Below are positions 43,859 through 52,291 of a DNA stretch of 64,000 bases, piece by piece. Position 1 is the first letter of the stretch. Each line of letters begins with the position of its first letter. Source of the stretch: Stenotrophomonas africana (GTDB lineage Bacteria; Pseudomonadota; Gammaproteobacteria; Xanthomonadales; Xanthomonadaceae); the NCBI RefSeq assembly GCF_013004645.1, contig NZ_JABEME010000005.1, forward strand, positions 62,001 to 126,000, read 5' to 3'. Below the pieces are notes generated by a model. It was not told where the DNA came from, made no database searches, and saw only the letters and a program-made list of their open reading frames with translations. A program made the position numbers and the translations under genes.

Positions 43859-44605
43859 TCACCCCGGCACCGGGCAGCTGCTGGCTTCCAGCACGCCCTG
43901 CAGCCGCTCGCGTTCACCGCGCGCGGTACCGCGGTTCTCCGGCGCGGCAAAGCGCTCACGGCCGCGGGCATCGCGGAAGCGCTGCTGCCAACCACCGCAA
44001 CGCTGCGCTTCGGGAAGCGCTTCGCAGTGGTCACGCACCACTTCACAGCTGGCAGCATTCACTGGCGTCACTCCACCCAGGCCCTGTACCGTCATCAGCT
44101 CGCAGCGGCCGGGCGCGGCCTCGTACTCGTACAGGTAGCCGCCACCCTGGCTGTCGGTGCACTGGAAGATCGGAGGAAGCGGCGGCTTCGGTGGACCGTC
44201 ACCTGCGGTGGTGCGGGCCTCGGCATCGCGGCGCAGCATCGCGCTGTCGAGGATCTGGTCGTCTCCCTCGTGTTCGACCATGCCTGCCTCCATGATCGTG
44301 CGTCCTTCGTCCGCGCGTCGTAGTTTCGCTGGGGCACCCGGGGTAACGGCCGGTCCGGCCGGCACCGGCGCGGGTGTTTCGACGGGGGCGGGTGCAGGCT
44401 CGGCGGTCACCGGTGCAGCGGCCGCCGGCTGCGTGTTGGCCGGGTCGGGTATGCGCAGCACCTGCTGCTTGCTGCCGGTGGGGCACGGCGTGCGCTGCAG
44501 GGTGGGGACGTCACTGCTGCTGGAGGTACAGCGGTAGATCACGCCCTCTTCGGCCAACGTGCTTGCGGGCAGCAGCACCAGGAGCAGCCAGATCACTCGG
44601 TTCAT
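43859..44605 (-). CDS. Exported DUF4124-type protein (copy 1)
   Basis: A 248-residue protein with a signal peptide (MNRVIWLLLVLLPASTLA). Residues about 20-55 are a DUF4124 module (VIYRCTSSSSDVPTLQRTPCPTGSKQQVLRI), followed by an alanine-proline linker and a cysteine-containing C-terminal half. Six or more cysteines point to disulfides in the periplasm. It follows a relative (44641-45318) on the same strand at 35 bases. Function unknown. Confidence 0.82.
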   Translation of the reverse strand: MNRVIWLLLVLLPASTLAEEGVIYRCTSSSSDVPTLQRTPCPTGSKQQVLRIPDPANTQPAAAAPVTAEPAPAPVETPAPVPAGPAVTPGAPAKLRRADEGRTIMEAGMVEHEGDDQILDSAMLRRDAEARTTAGDGPPKPPLPPIFQCTDSQGGGYLYEYEAAPGRCELMTVQGLGGVTPVNAASCEVVRDHCEALPEAQRCGGWQQRFRDARGRERFAAPENRGTARGERERLQGVLEASSCPVPG

Positions 44606-44640
44606 GCGCACAGCGTACAGGCTGCGACGGCGTGCTGCGC

Positions 44641-45318
44641 TCAGCGTTCGCAATCGCGCGACAGGCGCGCATCGATGCCGCGCTGTTCGTTGCTGATGGC
44701 GGTGCGTTCGCTCTGCAGTGCGCTGTTGTAGCGCCGGTCCAGATCCCAGCGACGGTCGCGCAGGCGCGCGCAGACTTCCTGCGGCGGCAACGCATGGCAG
44801 CTGTCGCGGACCAGCACGCTGCCGGCCGGAACCTGCACGCCCATGCTGATCGAAGGGGGGCGATAACCTGCGCCTTCGCCGATCGGCGTGCCGATGGCCG
44901 GGCGTGGTCCAGGGTAGGCCGGGCCACGATGACCGTGTGGCAGCCAGACGCTGGTCCACAACGGTACCCAACGCGGATTGCCTTCGTTGTTGTCGCTGGT
45001 ATAGCGCTGGCCGTCTTCGCTCACGCACTCGTACATCGGCTGCGGCGGCTGGATGTAGACGTGGCGGACTTCGCGCTCGCGGATGACCGGGGTTTCGCTG
45101 GGCGGCGGAGGCGTGGCATCACTGCGCATCACCCGTGGAGCGGGATCGCGCGGGCGCTGCAGGTCGCGCACCTGCTGGCGGCCGCTGTTGCAGGGCGTGT
45201 CCTGCAGGGCAACGGCCCCGTTGCTGGCAACGCAGCGGTACACCCGCACGTCGTCGGCGGCGGGCACCGTCCACGGCAGCAGCAGGCACAGGCTGAGGGT
45301 GGCGCGCAGCAGGGTCAT
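44641..45318 (-). CDS. Exported DUF4124-type protein (copy 2)
   Basis: A 225-residue relative of the next gene downstream: signal peptide (MTLLRATLSLCLLLPWTVPA), a DUF4124 module (VRVYRCVASNGAVALQDTPCNSGRQQVRDLQ), an arginine-rich linker and a cysteine-containing end (DSCHALPPQEVCARLRDRRWDLDRRY). The shared YRC...TPC pattern suggests a tandem duplication that has diverged. It follows tsaC by 43 bases. Confidence 0.82.
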   Translation of the reverse strand: MTLLRATLSLCLLLPWTVPAADDVRVYRCVASNGAVALQDTPCNSGRQQVRDLQRPRDPAPRVMRSDATPPPPSETPVIREREVRHVYIQPPQPMYECVSEDGQRYTSDNNEGNPRWVPLWTSVWLPHGHRGPAYPGPRPAIGTPIGEGAGYRPPSISMGVQVPAGSVLVRDSCHALPPQEVCARLRDRRWDLDRRYNSALQSERTAISNEQRGIDARLSRDCER

Positions 45319-45361
45319 GGCGGCAGGGTGCGTGATTGTCCGCAGCAGCGCAATCGCCGGC

Positions 45362-45922
45362 TCAGGAACGCAGCACGTTGCCGCTGAGCGCGTCGCGGAT
45401 CGGGGTGGGTTGGGCCAGGCCACCGGTCTGCCCATCGAGGATGCCGTCGAGTAGGCGCAGCAGGCGCGGGTCCAGCTCTTCGCGGCTGCGTGCCGGTGGT
45501 TCTCCGGCCAGGTTGGCGCTGGTGGAGACCAGCGGGCCGCCCCAGGCGCGGCAGAGTTCGGCCACCAGCGGGTGCGCGCTGATGCGCATCGCGATACCAC
45601 TGTGTTCACCGGTGACCCAGGGCTGCGCGCGCGGGCCGGCGGGAAGGATCCAGGTGTTGGCGCCGGGCCAGCTGGCCAGCACGGCGCGTTGGCGGGCGTC
45701 GGGCAGCGCCTGCAGGCGCACCCAGCCTTCCAGCTGCGCCAGTTCGGCCGCGACCAGGATCATGCCTTTCTCGATCGGGCGCTGCTTCAGCCGCAGCACC
45801 ATGTGCACTGCCGCTTCGTGCGAGGGATCACAGCCCAGGCCCCAGACCGCTTCGGTGGGGTAGGCGATCACGCCGCCCGCGCGGAGCGTGGCGACAGCAG
45901 AGTCCAGGTTGAGTTCTTTCAT
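45362..45922 (-). CDS. tsaC: Threonylcarbamoyl-AMP synthase TsaC
   Basis: A 186-residue YrdC-fold enzyme that makes threonylcarbamoyl-AMP for the t6A37 modification of ANN-decoding tRNAs. Landmarks: GGVIAYPTEAVWGLGCDP at the N-terminus, LRLKQRPIEKGMIL, and PLVSTSANLAGEPPAR. Length matches the short TsaC form rather than the longer Sua5. It is the last conserved gene of the dprA-smg-topA-tsaC block, an order also kept in other gammaproteobacteria. Confidence 0.93.
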   Translation of the reverse strand: MKELNLDSAVATLRAGGVIAYPTEAVWGLGCDPSHEAAVHMVLRLKQRPIEKGMILVAAELAQLEGWVRLQALPDARQRAVLASWPGANTWILPAGPRAQPWVTGEHSGIAMRISAHPLVAELCRAWGGPLVSTSANLAGEPPARSREELDPRLLRLLDGILDGQTGGLAQPTPIRDALSGNVLRS

Positions 45923-45993
45923 GGCGGCGACCGGCCCGGCGTGGGCCTCCATTATCTCCCTGCTGCGTGCAGAAGGGGTGGTGGGTGCGGACG

Positions 45994-46054
45994 GTAGGTG
46001 CGGACCGTTGGTCCGCACACCTTGCCACCTCACCCATGCATGGCGTGGATCTAC
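45994..46054. repeat. Two REP units downstream of topA
   Basis: GTAGGTGCGGACCGTTGGTC at 45994-46020, and on the minus strand an ATCCACGC-type GTAG unit at 46032-46054. The TAG of the second (46051-46053) is in frame with topA and would end it if the TAA at 46117-46119 were read through. Confidence 0.8.
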
Positions 46055-46116
46055 TTCGCAGCCTTCTTGACGGCCTTCTTCGCCGGGGCCTTCTTTGCGG
46101 CCGCCTTCTTCACCGC

Positions 46117-48543
46117 TTACTTGGCCGGGGCCTTCTTGGCAGGCGCTTTCTTGGCAGCGGCCTTCTTCGGCGCGGCTTCCTTCTTCACCGCCGCCTTTTT
46201 GGCCGGTGCCTTCTTCGCAGCGGCTTTCTTGGCGCCGAAGCCCTTGCGCACCGGCTTGCCGGTTTCTTCCATCAGCTGCTGCACTTCGGCCAGGGTCAGC
46301 GATGCCGGTTCGCGATCCTTGGGGATCTTGCCGTTCATCTTGCCATCGCTGATGTACGGGCCGAAGCGGCCGTTCAGCACCTGGATGTCGCTGCCCTCGA
46401 ACTCCTTGATGATCCGGTTGCGCGCGATCTCTTCCTTCTCTTCGATAAGGAACACGGCGCGGGCCAGGTCGATGGTGTACGGGTCGTCTTCCTTCTTCAG
46501 CGAGGCATAGGTGCTGCCACGCTTGGCGAACGGACCGAAGCGACCAATGCCGACGCTGACCGGCTCGCCGTTGTCCTCGCCCAGCGCGCGTGGCATCAGG
46601 AACAGTTCCAGCGCGTCTTCCAGCGAGATGGTGTGCATCGACTGGCCGGGGCGCAGCGAGGCGAACTTCGGCTTCTCCTCGGCGTCCTCGGCGGTGCTGC
46701 CGATGGCCGCGTAAGGCCCGAAGCGGCCGAGGCGTACGCTGACCGGCTTGCCGGTCTTCGGGTCGGTGCCGAGCTCGCGCGCGCCACTGGCCTCGGCACG
46801 GTCGACTGATTCCTTCTTGTCTTCCACCAGCTCCTTGAACGGCTCCCAGAAGCGGGCCATCAGCGGGATCCACTCTTCTTCGCCACGCGAGACGGCGTCG
46901 AGCTCGTCTTCGAGCTTGGCGGTGAAGTCGTAGTCCACGTACCGGGTGAAGTGGCTGGACAGGAACTTGGACACCGCACGGCCGACGTCGGACGGGCGGA
47001 AGCTGCGGCCTTCCATTTCCACGTACTTGCGGAACAGCAGGGTCTGGATGATCGAGGCGTAGGTCGAGGGACGGCCGATGCCGTACTCTTCCAGCGCCTT
47101 CACCAGCGCCGCTTCGGTGTAGCGCGGCGGCGGCTGGGTGAAATGCTGTTCGGCCTGGATGCGTTCCAGCGGCACGCGGTCGCCGGGCTTCATCGCCGGC
47201 AGCTTGCGGCCTTCGTCCTCGTCCTCGGCGCTCTTGTTGTCCTTGCCTTCTTCGTACACGGCCAGGAAGCCGGGCACCACCACGGTGGTGCCGCTGGCAC
47301 GGAACACGTGTTCGCTGCCGGCGGACAGGTCGACGCTGACGGTGTTGAGCGTGGCCGGAATCATCTGGCAGGCCACCGCACGCTTCCAGATCAGCTCGTA
47401 CAGCTTGCGCTCGTCATCGGTCAGGTAGCGCGCGACCTGCGCAGGTGTGCGTAGCGCCGAGGTCGGCCGCACCGCTTCGTGCGCTTCCTGGGCGTTCTTC
47501 GACTTGGTCTGGTAGGTGTTCGGCTGGTCCGGCAGCGAGGCGATGCCGTAGTCGCGGGCGATCACATCGCGGATCTCGGCCAGCGCGTCCTGCGACAGGT
47601 TCACCGAGTCGGTACGCATGTACGAGATCAGGCCGACGGTGCCTTCGTCGCCAATCGCCACGCCTTCATACAGCTTCTGTGCCACCTGCATGGTCTTGCG
47701 GGTGGTGAAGCCGAGCTTGCGCGAGGCTTCCTGCTGCAGGGTGGAAGTGGTGAACGGCGGCGCCGGGCGGCGCTTGCGCTCCTTGCTGGCCACGTCGGTG
47801 ACGTGCAGCGAACCCTGCGCGGCCTGCTGGATGCGCATGCGCGCCGCTTCAGCGGTGTCGCCATCGGTGATGGTGAACTGCTCGAACTTCTGCCCGTCCA
47901 GCTTGATCAGCTTGGCGTTGAAGTGCTGCGACGGGTGCGCGCACTCGGCGGCGATCGACCAGTACTCGCGGGCGATGAAGGCTTCGATCTCTTCCTCGCG
48001 CTCGACGATCATGCGCAGCGCCGGGCTCTGCACGCGGCCGGCGGACAGGCCGCGCTGGACCTTGCGCCACAACACCGGCGACAGGTTGAAGCCGACCAGG
48101 TAGTCCAGCGCGCGGCGCGCCTGCTGGGCATCGACCAGGTCACTGGCGATCGCGCGCGGCTGGCTGATCGCTTCCTTGATGGCGCGCGGGGTGATCTCGG
48201 TGAACACCACGCGCTGCATCGGCTTGTCCTTGACCAGCCCGCGTTCCTTCAGGATCTCGGCGATATGCCAGCTGATCGCTTCACCCTCGCGATCCGGGTC
48301 GGTCGCCAGCAGGATGTCGTCGGCGCCCTTGGCGGCCTTGGCGATCGCATCGACGTGTTTCTCGTTCTTGTCGATCACGTCGTAGTGCATGGCGAACCCG
48401 TTGTCCGGGTCGACCGCGCCTTCCTTCGGAATCAGGTCACGCACATGCCCATACGAGGCCAGGACCGTGTAGTCCTTGCCGAGGTATTTGTTGATCGTCT
48501 TGGCCTTGGCCGGCGATTCGACGATGAGCAGGTGCTTGGGCAT
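46117..48543 (-). CDS. topA: DNA topoisomerase I
   Basis: An 808-residue type IA topoisomerase that relaxes negative supercoils. Toprim domain at the N-terminus (LLIVESPAKAKTINKYLG, TDPDREGEAI), active-site tyrosine in LISYMRTDSVNL, and C-terminal Toprim_Crpt repeats with RFGPYAAIGS, RFGPFAKRGS and RFGPYISDGK instead of zinc ribbons. The end is a lysine/alanine tail with PAKK repeats. Beyond the TAA, 21 more in-frame codons of the same repeat type run to a TAG at 46051. The start is ATG 48543 (MPKHLLIVESP). Confidence 0.95.
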   Translation of the reverse strand: MPKHLLIVESPAKAKTINKYLGKDYTVLASYGHVRDLIPKEGAVDPDNGFAMHYDVIDKNEKHVDAIAKAAKGADDILLATDPDREGEAISWHIAEILKERGLVKDKPMQRVVFTEITPRAIKEAISQPRAIASDLVDAQQARRALDYLVGFNLSPVLWRKVQRGLSAGRVQSPALRMIVEREEEIEAFIAREYWSIAAECAHPSQHFNAKLIKLDGQKFEQFTITDGDTAEAARMRIQQAAQGSLHVTDVASKERKRRPAPPFTTSTLQQEASRKLGFTTRKTMQVAQKLYEGVAIGDEGTVGLISYMRTDSVNLSQDALAEIRDVIARDYGIASLPDQPNTYQTKSKNAQEAHEAVRPTSALRTPAQVARYLTDDERKLYELIWKRAVACQMIPATLNTVSVDLSAGSEHVFRASGTTVVVPGFLAVYEEGKDNKSAEDEDEGRKLPAMKPGDRVPLERIQAEQHFTQPPPRYTEAALVKALEEYGIGRPSTYASIIQTLLFRKYVEMEGRSFRPSDVGRAVSKFLSSHFTRYVDYDFTAKLEDELDAVSRGEEEWIPLMARFWEPFKELVEDKKESVDRAEASGARELGTDPKTGKPVSVRLGRFGPYAAIGSTAEDAEEKPKFASLRPGQSMHTISLEDALELFLMPRALGEDNGEPVSVGIGRFGPFAKRGSTYASLKKEDDPYTIDLARAVFLIEEKEEIARNRIIKEFEGSDIQVLNGRFGPYISDGKMNGKIPKDREPASLTLAEVQQLMEETGKPVRKGFGAKKAAAKKAPAKKAAVKKEAAPKKAAAKKAPAKKAPAK

Positions 48544-48632
48544 GTCGGGAAGGTCTGTGGGCGAACCGGAGGAAGGGGCCGCTAGGGTGGAGCAAACGGC
48601 CGCATTAGTGAAGCGGCCACGGGCAAATCCAT

Positions 48633-48669
48633 AAACTGAACGCCCGGTAATGTGCCGGGCGTTCAGTTT
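48633..48669 (-). terminator. Terminator of the RDD gene, upstream of topA
   Basis: A 15-base perfect stem (AAACTGAACGCCCGG with its complement) around a 7-base loop. On the minus strand it ends GTTCAGTTT-type and lies after the RDD stop, 90 bases before the topA start. Confidence 0.85.
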
Positions 48670-48733
48670 CACCTTATTAGAGGAATCACGCCCGGACAGC
48701 CCGTGTCAAGCAGCGAGGCGTGAGGATGGCCGT

Positions 48734-49666
48734 TCAGGAGGCCATCTTGGCGATGAAGCCGACTGCGAATACCAGCAGGGCCAGGCCCACCAGCGACAGC
48801 AGGCCGGTCAGCACCAGCACCAGCACGGTGACCGTCCCCAGCTCCCGGCGCTGCAGCTGCGGCTGGTCGGTGTAGGCCCAGCGGTCGACCACCAGGGTGT
48901 CGCAGATCATGTCGTGCAGGCCCTGCTTGCGCTCGGTGAACGCCGCCATCAGGAAGCCGATGCCGAGGGTGAAACTGCTCAGCAGCATGGCCCAGTAGCG
49001 ACCAAATGCGCGCGCCTTGGTCAGGCGTTCGCCATTGCTGCGCACGACCTTGATGCCGACCGCCATCTTGCCCAGCGTGGCACCGCCCTTCGAGGCATGG
49101 AACCAGGTGTAGTACGCCATGCCGATGGCGAAGTTGATCAGCGCGCTGGACAGCTGGGCGACCACTTCGATGGCCGATTCGCCGCTGCCTATCGCGCCCA
49201 TGCTGGCGCCGAGCACCACGCCGAGGATGGCGCCGATGATGCTGCCGGGGATGACCAGCACGAAGTAGTCGATCATGTAGGCGGCCACGCGCTTCCAGAA
49301 GCCCGCGTAGACCACTTCGCCACCCATCACCGGCTGGGCATGACCAGCGGCACCGGCCGCTGCCGGGGCGCTGTAGGGCGAACTGCTGAGCGCGCCGGTG
49401 CCCGGCAGGGGGGCGCTGCCGTTGTCGATGGCAGCATAGTCGCCACGCAGGTCGAAGCCGCCGCTGCTGGTGGCCGTGCTGGCGTCGGCCAGCGTCTGCA
49501 GTCCGAGTTCGTCGACCACCTGGCGCAGCGCAGCCCACTGCGCCATGCCTTCGCGCCAGACCAGGGTGTCCAGGTTCAGTTGGCCGCGCTGGAAGCGCTG
49601 GCGGATCTCCTGGACCGGTAGCGGGCCCTGGCGTTGCTGTCCTTCGGCGTAGTACCACTCAGTCAT
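48734..49666 (-). CDS. GYF_2 (DUF4339) - RDD family membrane protein
   Basis: A 310-residue protein. Residues 1-56 are a GYF_2/DUF4339 module (WYYAEGQQRQGPLPVQEIRQ, TLVWREGMAQW), often an adaptor that binds proline-rich peptides. After a flexible linker comes an RDD domain with four to five membrane helices (FWKRVAAYMIDYFVLVIP; GATLGKMAVGIKVV; QGLHDMICDTLVV). Function is unproven. It is 49 bases downstream of another GYF_2 protein, whose module is about 60% alike, so the two probably share a partner. Confidence 0.88.
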   Translation of the reverse strand: MTEWYYAEGQQRQGPLPVQEIRQRFQRGQLNLDTLVWREGMAQWAALRQVVDELGLQTLADASTATSSGGFDLRGDYAAIDNGSAPLPGTGALSSSPYSAPAAAGAAGHAQPVMGGEVVYAGFWKRVAAYMIDYFVLVIPGSIIGAILGVVLGASMGAIGSGESAIEVVAQLSSALINFAIGMAYYTWFHASKGGATLGKMAVGIKVVRSNGERLTKARAFGRYWAMLLSSFTLGIGFLMAAFTERKQGLHDMICDTLVVDRWAYTDQPQLQRRELGTVTVLVLVLTGLLSLVGLALLVFAVGFIAKMAS

Positions 49667-49715
49667 TGCATGTTCCCTGTTGGGTCGTCCTTGGAGGTGC
49701 CGGTGCGCGCGCGGT

Positions 49716-50468
49716 TCAGCCGCGGCACGACGGCGGCAGGTACTTGTCGTCGCTTTCGCCGCTGCATTCCCAGCGGCCGCTGTCGCGATCGTATTCCAGC
49801 CACAGCAGGTCGCCATCGGGTTTCTTGCCGGGTACGGCCAGGGTGGCCTCGATGCCGCAGTGGCCGTTGTTGAAGCGGCCGATGTTCACCGCCGACAGGC
49901 CGGCCTGGGTGAAGTCGCCCGGGGCCGGGAAGCCGGCGTCGTTGGCACCGGGGCACCGGCCTTCGTCATCGGCGAAGTGCTGCACCTGGTCCTTCAACGG
50001 CTGCAGTGCGGTCACGGCGCCGGCGACCTTGGCGCGCACGGTGTAGTCGTTGTAGGCAGGCAGCGCGATGGCGGCCAGGATGGCCACGATCGGTACCAGC
50101 ACCAACAGCAGGCCGCCGCCGATGATGGCGGTCAGGGCACAGCCGGACAGCTTCTTCTTCGGGGGCGGCAGGGCGGTGGCCGATGCACTGGTGGTGTAGG
50201 GCGTGGATGGCGGCAGCACCGGCGGCTGCGGCGGAGGCGGTGCCACCGGTTCCGGTTCGGGTTCCACGGGGGGCGCGGAAGCGTCCAGCGCCGGCACGAT
50301 CAGGCCGAGTTCGTCGACCACGGTGCGCAACGGCTGCCATTGCGGCAGTCCGTCGCGCCAGACCAGGGTGTCCAGGGAGATCTGGTTGTTGCGGAACAAT
50401 TCGACCAACTGTTCCGCCGGCAGCGGACCCTGCTGCCGGTTGCCTTCTGCATGGAACCACTCGCTCAC
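49716..50468 (-). CDS. GYF_2 (DUF4339) fused to a pilin-like domain
   Basis: A 250-residue protein. The GYF_2 module is at 1-56 (WFHAEGNRQQGPLPAEQL, TLVWRDGLPQW). A proline-rich linker (about 65-100) comes next, itself a possible GYF ligand. Then comes a pilin-like helix (VPIVAILAAIALPAYNDYTVRAKV), with the ALPAYNDY start seen in type IV pilin N-termini. A small cysteine-containing globular domain closes it (GRCPGA... HCGIEATLAV... ECSGESD... PPSC). No type IV prepilin peptidase site precedes the helix, so it is probably a membrane protein, not an assembled pilin. Confidence 0.82.
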   Translation of the reverse strand: MSEWFHAEGNRQQGPLPAEQLVELFRNNQISLDTLVWRDGLPQWQPLRTVVDELGLIVPALDASAPPVEPEPEPVAPPPPQPPVLPPSTPYTTSASATALPPPKKKLSGCALTAIIGGGLLLVLVPIVAILAAIALPAYNDYTVRAKVAGAVTALQPLKDQVQHFADDEGRCPGANDAGFPAPGDFTQAGLSAVNIGRFNNGHCGIEATLAVPGKKPDGDLLWLEYDRDSGRWECSGESDDKYLPPSCRG

Positions 50469-50507
50469 GGGGACGCTCCTGAATGCGCTATGCCCCCAAG
50501 TGTACGG

Positions 50508-50981
50508 TCAGTGCAGGGGTTCTGGCTCGTCCATGAACATCTGCGTCTCCATCCAGGCATACGCCGCCTCGGAGCCGGGCTGGTTGAACAGCACCATCAG
50601 GACGACCCACTTCAGGTCATCCAGGTCCAGTTCGTCCTGGTCCAGGGCCATTGCCCGGTCCAGCACCAGCTCACGCTGGTCGGCGTCGAGGATGCCGTGC
50701 TGTTCCAGGTACAGCAGGAAACCGCGGCATTCCACGTCCAGCTTGTCCAGCTCGGGGCCGTGGTAGACGCGCACGGGGCCATCGACCCGCGCCTGGGCCA
50801 CGCTCGGCCGCTGCGCGGCCAGGGCATCGAGCCAGTCGAATGCCTTGTTGATCTCGGTTGGGCTGAAACCGGCCTGGATCAGGCCGTTCTGGAGCGAATC
50901 GCGGTCACGGATCAGGTCCGCATCTTCGCTGAAATAGTGTTCAAACAGGTACAGCAGTACATCCAGGATGCTCTCTTTCAT
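50508..50981 (-). CDS. smg: Smg protein (DUF494)
   Basis: A 157-residue acidic protein beginning [17 protein letters not shown] and containing [15 protein letters not shown], diagnostic for Smg/DUF494. It sits between dprA and topA in many gammaproteobacteria. Its function is not established. Confidence 0.93.
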   Translation of the reverse strand: MKESILDVLLYLFEHYFSEDADLIRDRDSLQNGLIQAGFSPTEINKAFDWLDALAAQRPSVAQARVDGPVRVYHGPELDKLDVECRGFLLYLEQHGILDADQRELVLDRAMALDQDELDLDDLKWVVLMVLFNQPGSEAAYAWMETQMFMDEPEPLH

Positions 50982-51024
50982 TGCCCCTCGGCCTGCGTCG
51001 CGCGACGCTGTGGAGGTGAAGAAA

Positions 51025-52152
51025 CTAGGGAGTTCGACAGTAGCGGCCGTGTACGCACACCACGATTCCCGCCAGTTCCATGGCCAGCAGCATGGAGGAC
51101 ACCTGGGGCGCCGTCAATCCACAGCGCGTGATCAGTGAATCCATACCGCTTGGGTTGTGGTCCAGGGCCCGCCACAAGCACTGGTAGTCAGGGTCGTCGG
51201 CCCAGCGCGCCGGCAGGAGTACCGGCGGTGCCTGTTCAGTGGGGGTGGCCAACCGTGATTGCAAGCCCGGCAGCTGCTGGCGAAGGGCGGGGGCCAGCAG
51301 TTCAAGGACCTCCTCCGGGCGCTCGACCAGTGCGGCACCCTCACGGATCAGCCGATGGCAGCCCGCCGCGCGTGGATTGAGTACCGAGCCGGGCAGGGCG
51401 CAGACCTCGCGGCCGGCCTCGGCAGCCAGGCGTGCGGTGATCAGGGCACCCGAGCGCTGGGCGGCCTCGACCACCACCGTCGCCAGCGCCAACCCGGCCA
51501 CCAGCCGGTTGCGGGCGGGGAAGTGGCCGGGGCGTGCCGGCGTTCCGGGCAGGTACTCGCTGAGCACCGCGCCATCGGTGGCGATCCGGGCCTGCAGCCG
51601 TGCGTGGCCGTCCGGGTAGGCACGGTCCGGGCCGGTGCCGATGACCGCCACGGTGCAGCCACCGGCGTCCAGCGCGGCCTGATGCGCGGCCGCGTCGATG
51701 CCCGCCGCCAGGCCACTGGTCACCGCCAGCCCGGCTTCGACGAAGCAGCCGGCAAACCGGACTGCCAACGCGCGTCCGCCCGGTGTCGGCGAGCGGCTGC
51801 CGACCAGCGCCACCGACGGGCGCCAGGCCAGGCTGGGGTCGCCGGCGATGAACAGCGCCAGGGGTGGGTTGGGGACATCCTGCAGGGGCGGAGGGAATGC
51901 CGGATCGTTGAAGGCCAGCAGGTGATGGTTGTCGTCTTCCAGCCAGCGCCGTGCCACCGCCCAGGCCCGGGCATCCGGGCGTTCCAGTGCGGCGCACTGC
52001 TCTGGCGTACAGCCGTGCGCGCGCCAGTTCGCGGCGCCCTGCGCGATGGCGATCTCCGCGCTGCCTGCGGCCTGCAGCAGGGCCCGCCGGGGCGCCAGCG
52101 CGCCGCTTGCCATCAACAGGCGCAGCAGCGCCTCGTCAGCTTGGTTGGTCAT
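51025..52152 (-). CDS. dprA: DNA processing protein DprA (Smf)
   Basis: A 375-residue protein that loads RecA on incoming single-stranded DNA during transformation. The Rossmann-fold core has [64 protein letters not shown] and [18 protein letters not shown], all family signatures. A C-terminal winged helix ([28 protein letters not shown]) follows. ATG 52152 is the family-typical start. It is upstream of smg on the same strand. Presence fits natural competence in this family. Confidence 0.94.
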   Translation of the reverse strand: MTNQADEALLRLLMASGALAPRRALLQAAGSAEIAIAQGAANWRAHGCTPEQCAALERPDARAWAVARRWLEDDNHHLLAFNDPAFPPPLQDVPNPPLALFIAGDPSLAWRPSVALVGSRSPTPGGRALAVRFAGCFVEAGLAVTSGLAAGIDAAAHQAALDAGGCTVAVIGTGPDRAYPDGHARLQARIATDGAVLSEYLPGTPARPGHFPARNRLVAGLALATVVVEAAQRSGALITARLAAEAGREVCALPGSVLNPRAAGCHRLIREGAALVERPEEVLELLAPALRQQLPGLQSRLATPTEQAPPVLLPARWADDPDYQCLWRALDHNPSGMDSLITRCGLTAPQVSSMLLAMELAGIVVCVHGRYCRTP

Positions 52153-52178
52153 CCCCCCACTATCGGGCGCATACAACA

Positions 52179-52198
52179 AAGGCGCCCTAGGGCGCCTT
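52179..52198 (-). terminator. Palindromic terminator after lysM gene
   Basis: A 20-base perfect palindrome AAGGCGCCCTAGGGCGCCTT, followed on the minus strand by TTGTTGT. It lies between the lysM stop and the dprA start. A GCCGGC-variant REP unit is at 52232-52254. Confidence 0.8.
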
Positions 52199-52291
52199 CG
52201 CATGCGGCTGTCAGACTTTGCCGGAGATGCCTGCCGGCCAGCGGCCGGCACGACCTGCGGTGGCCGGGGCAGCCCGGCAACCCGGCAACCG

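Noticed and set aside
49716..50468. True type IV pilin
   Set aside because: The pilin-like helix is internal, after a GYF module and linker, with no prepilin peptidase cleavage site before it.
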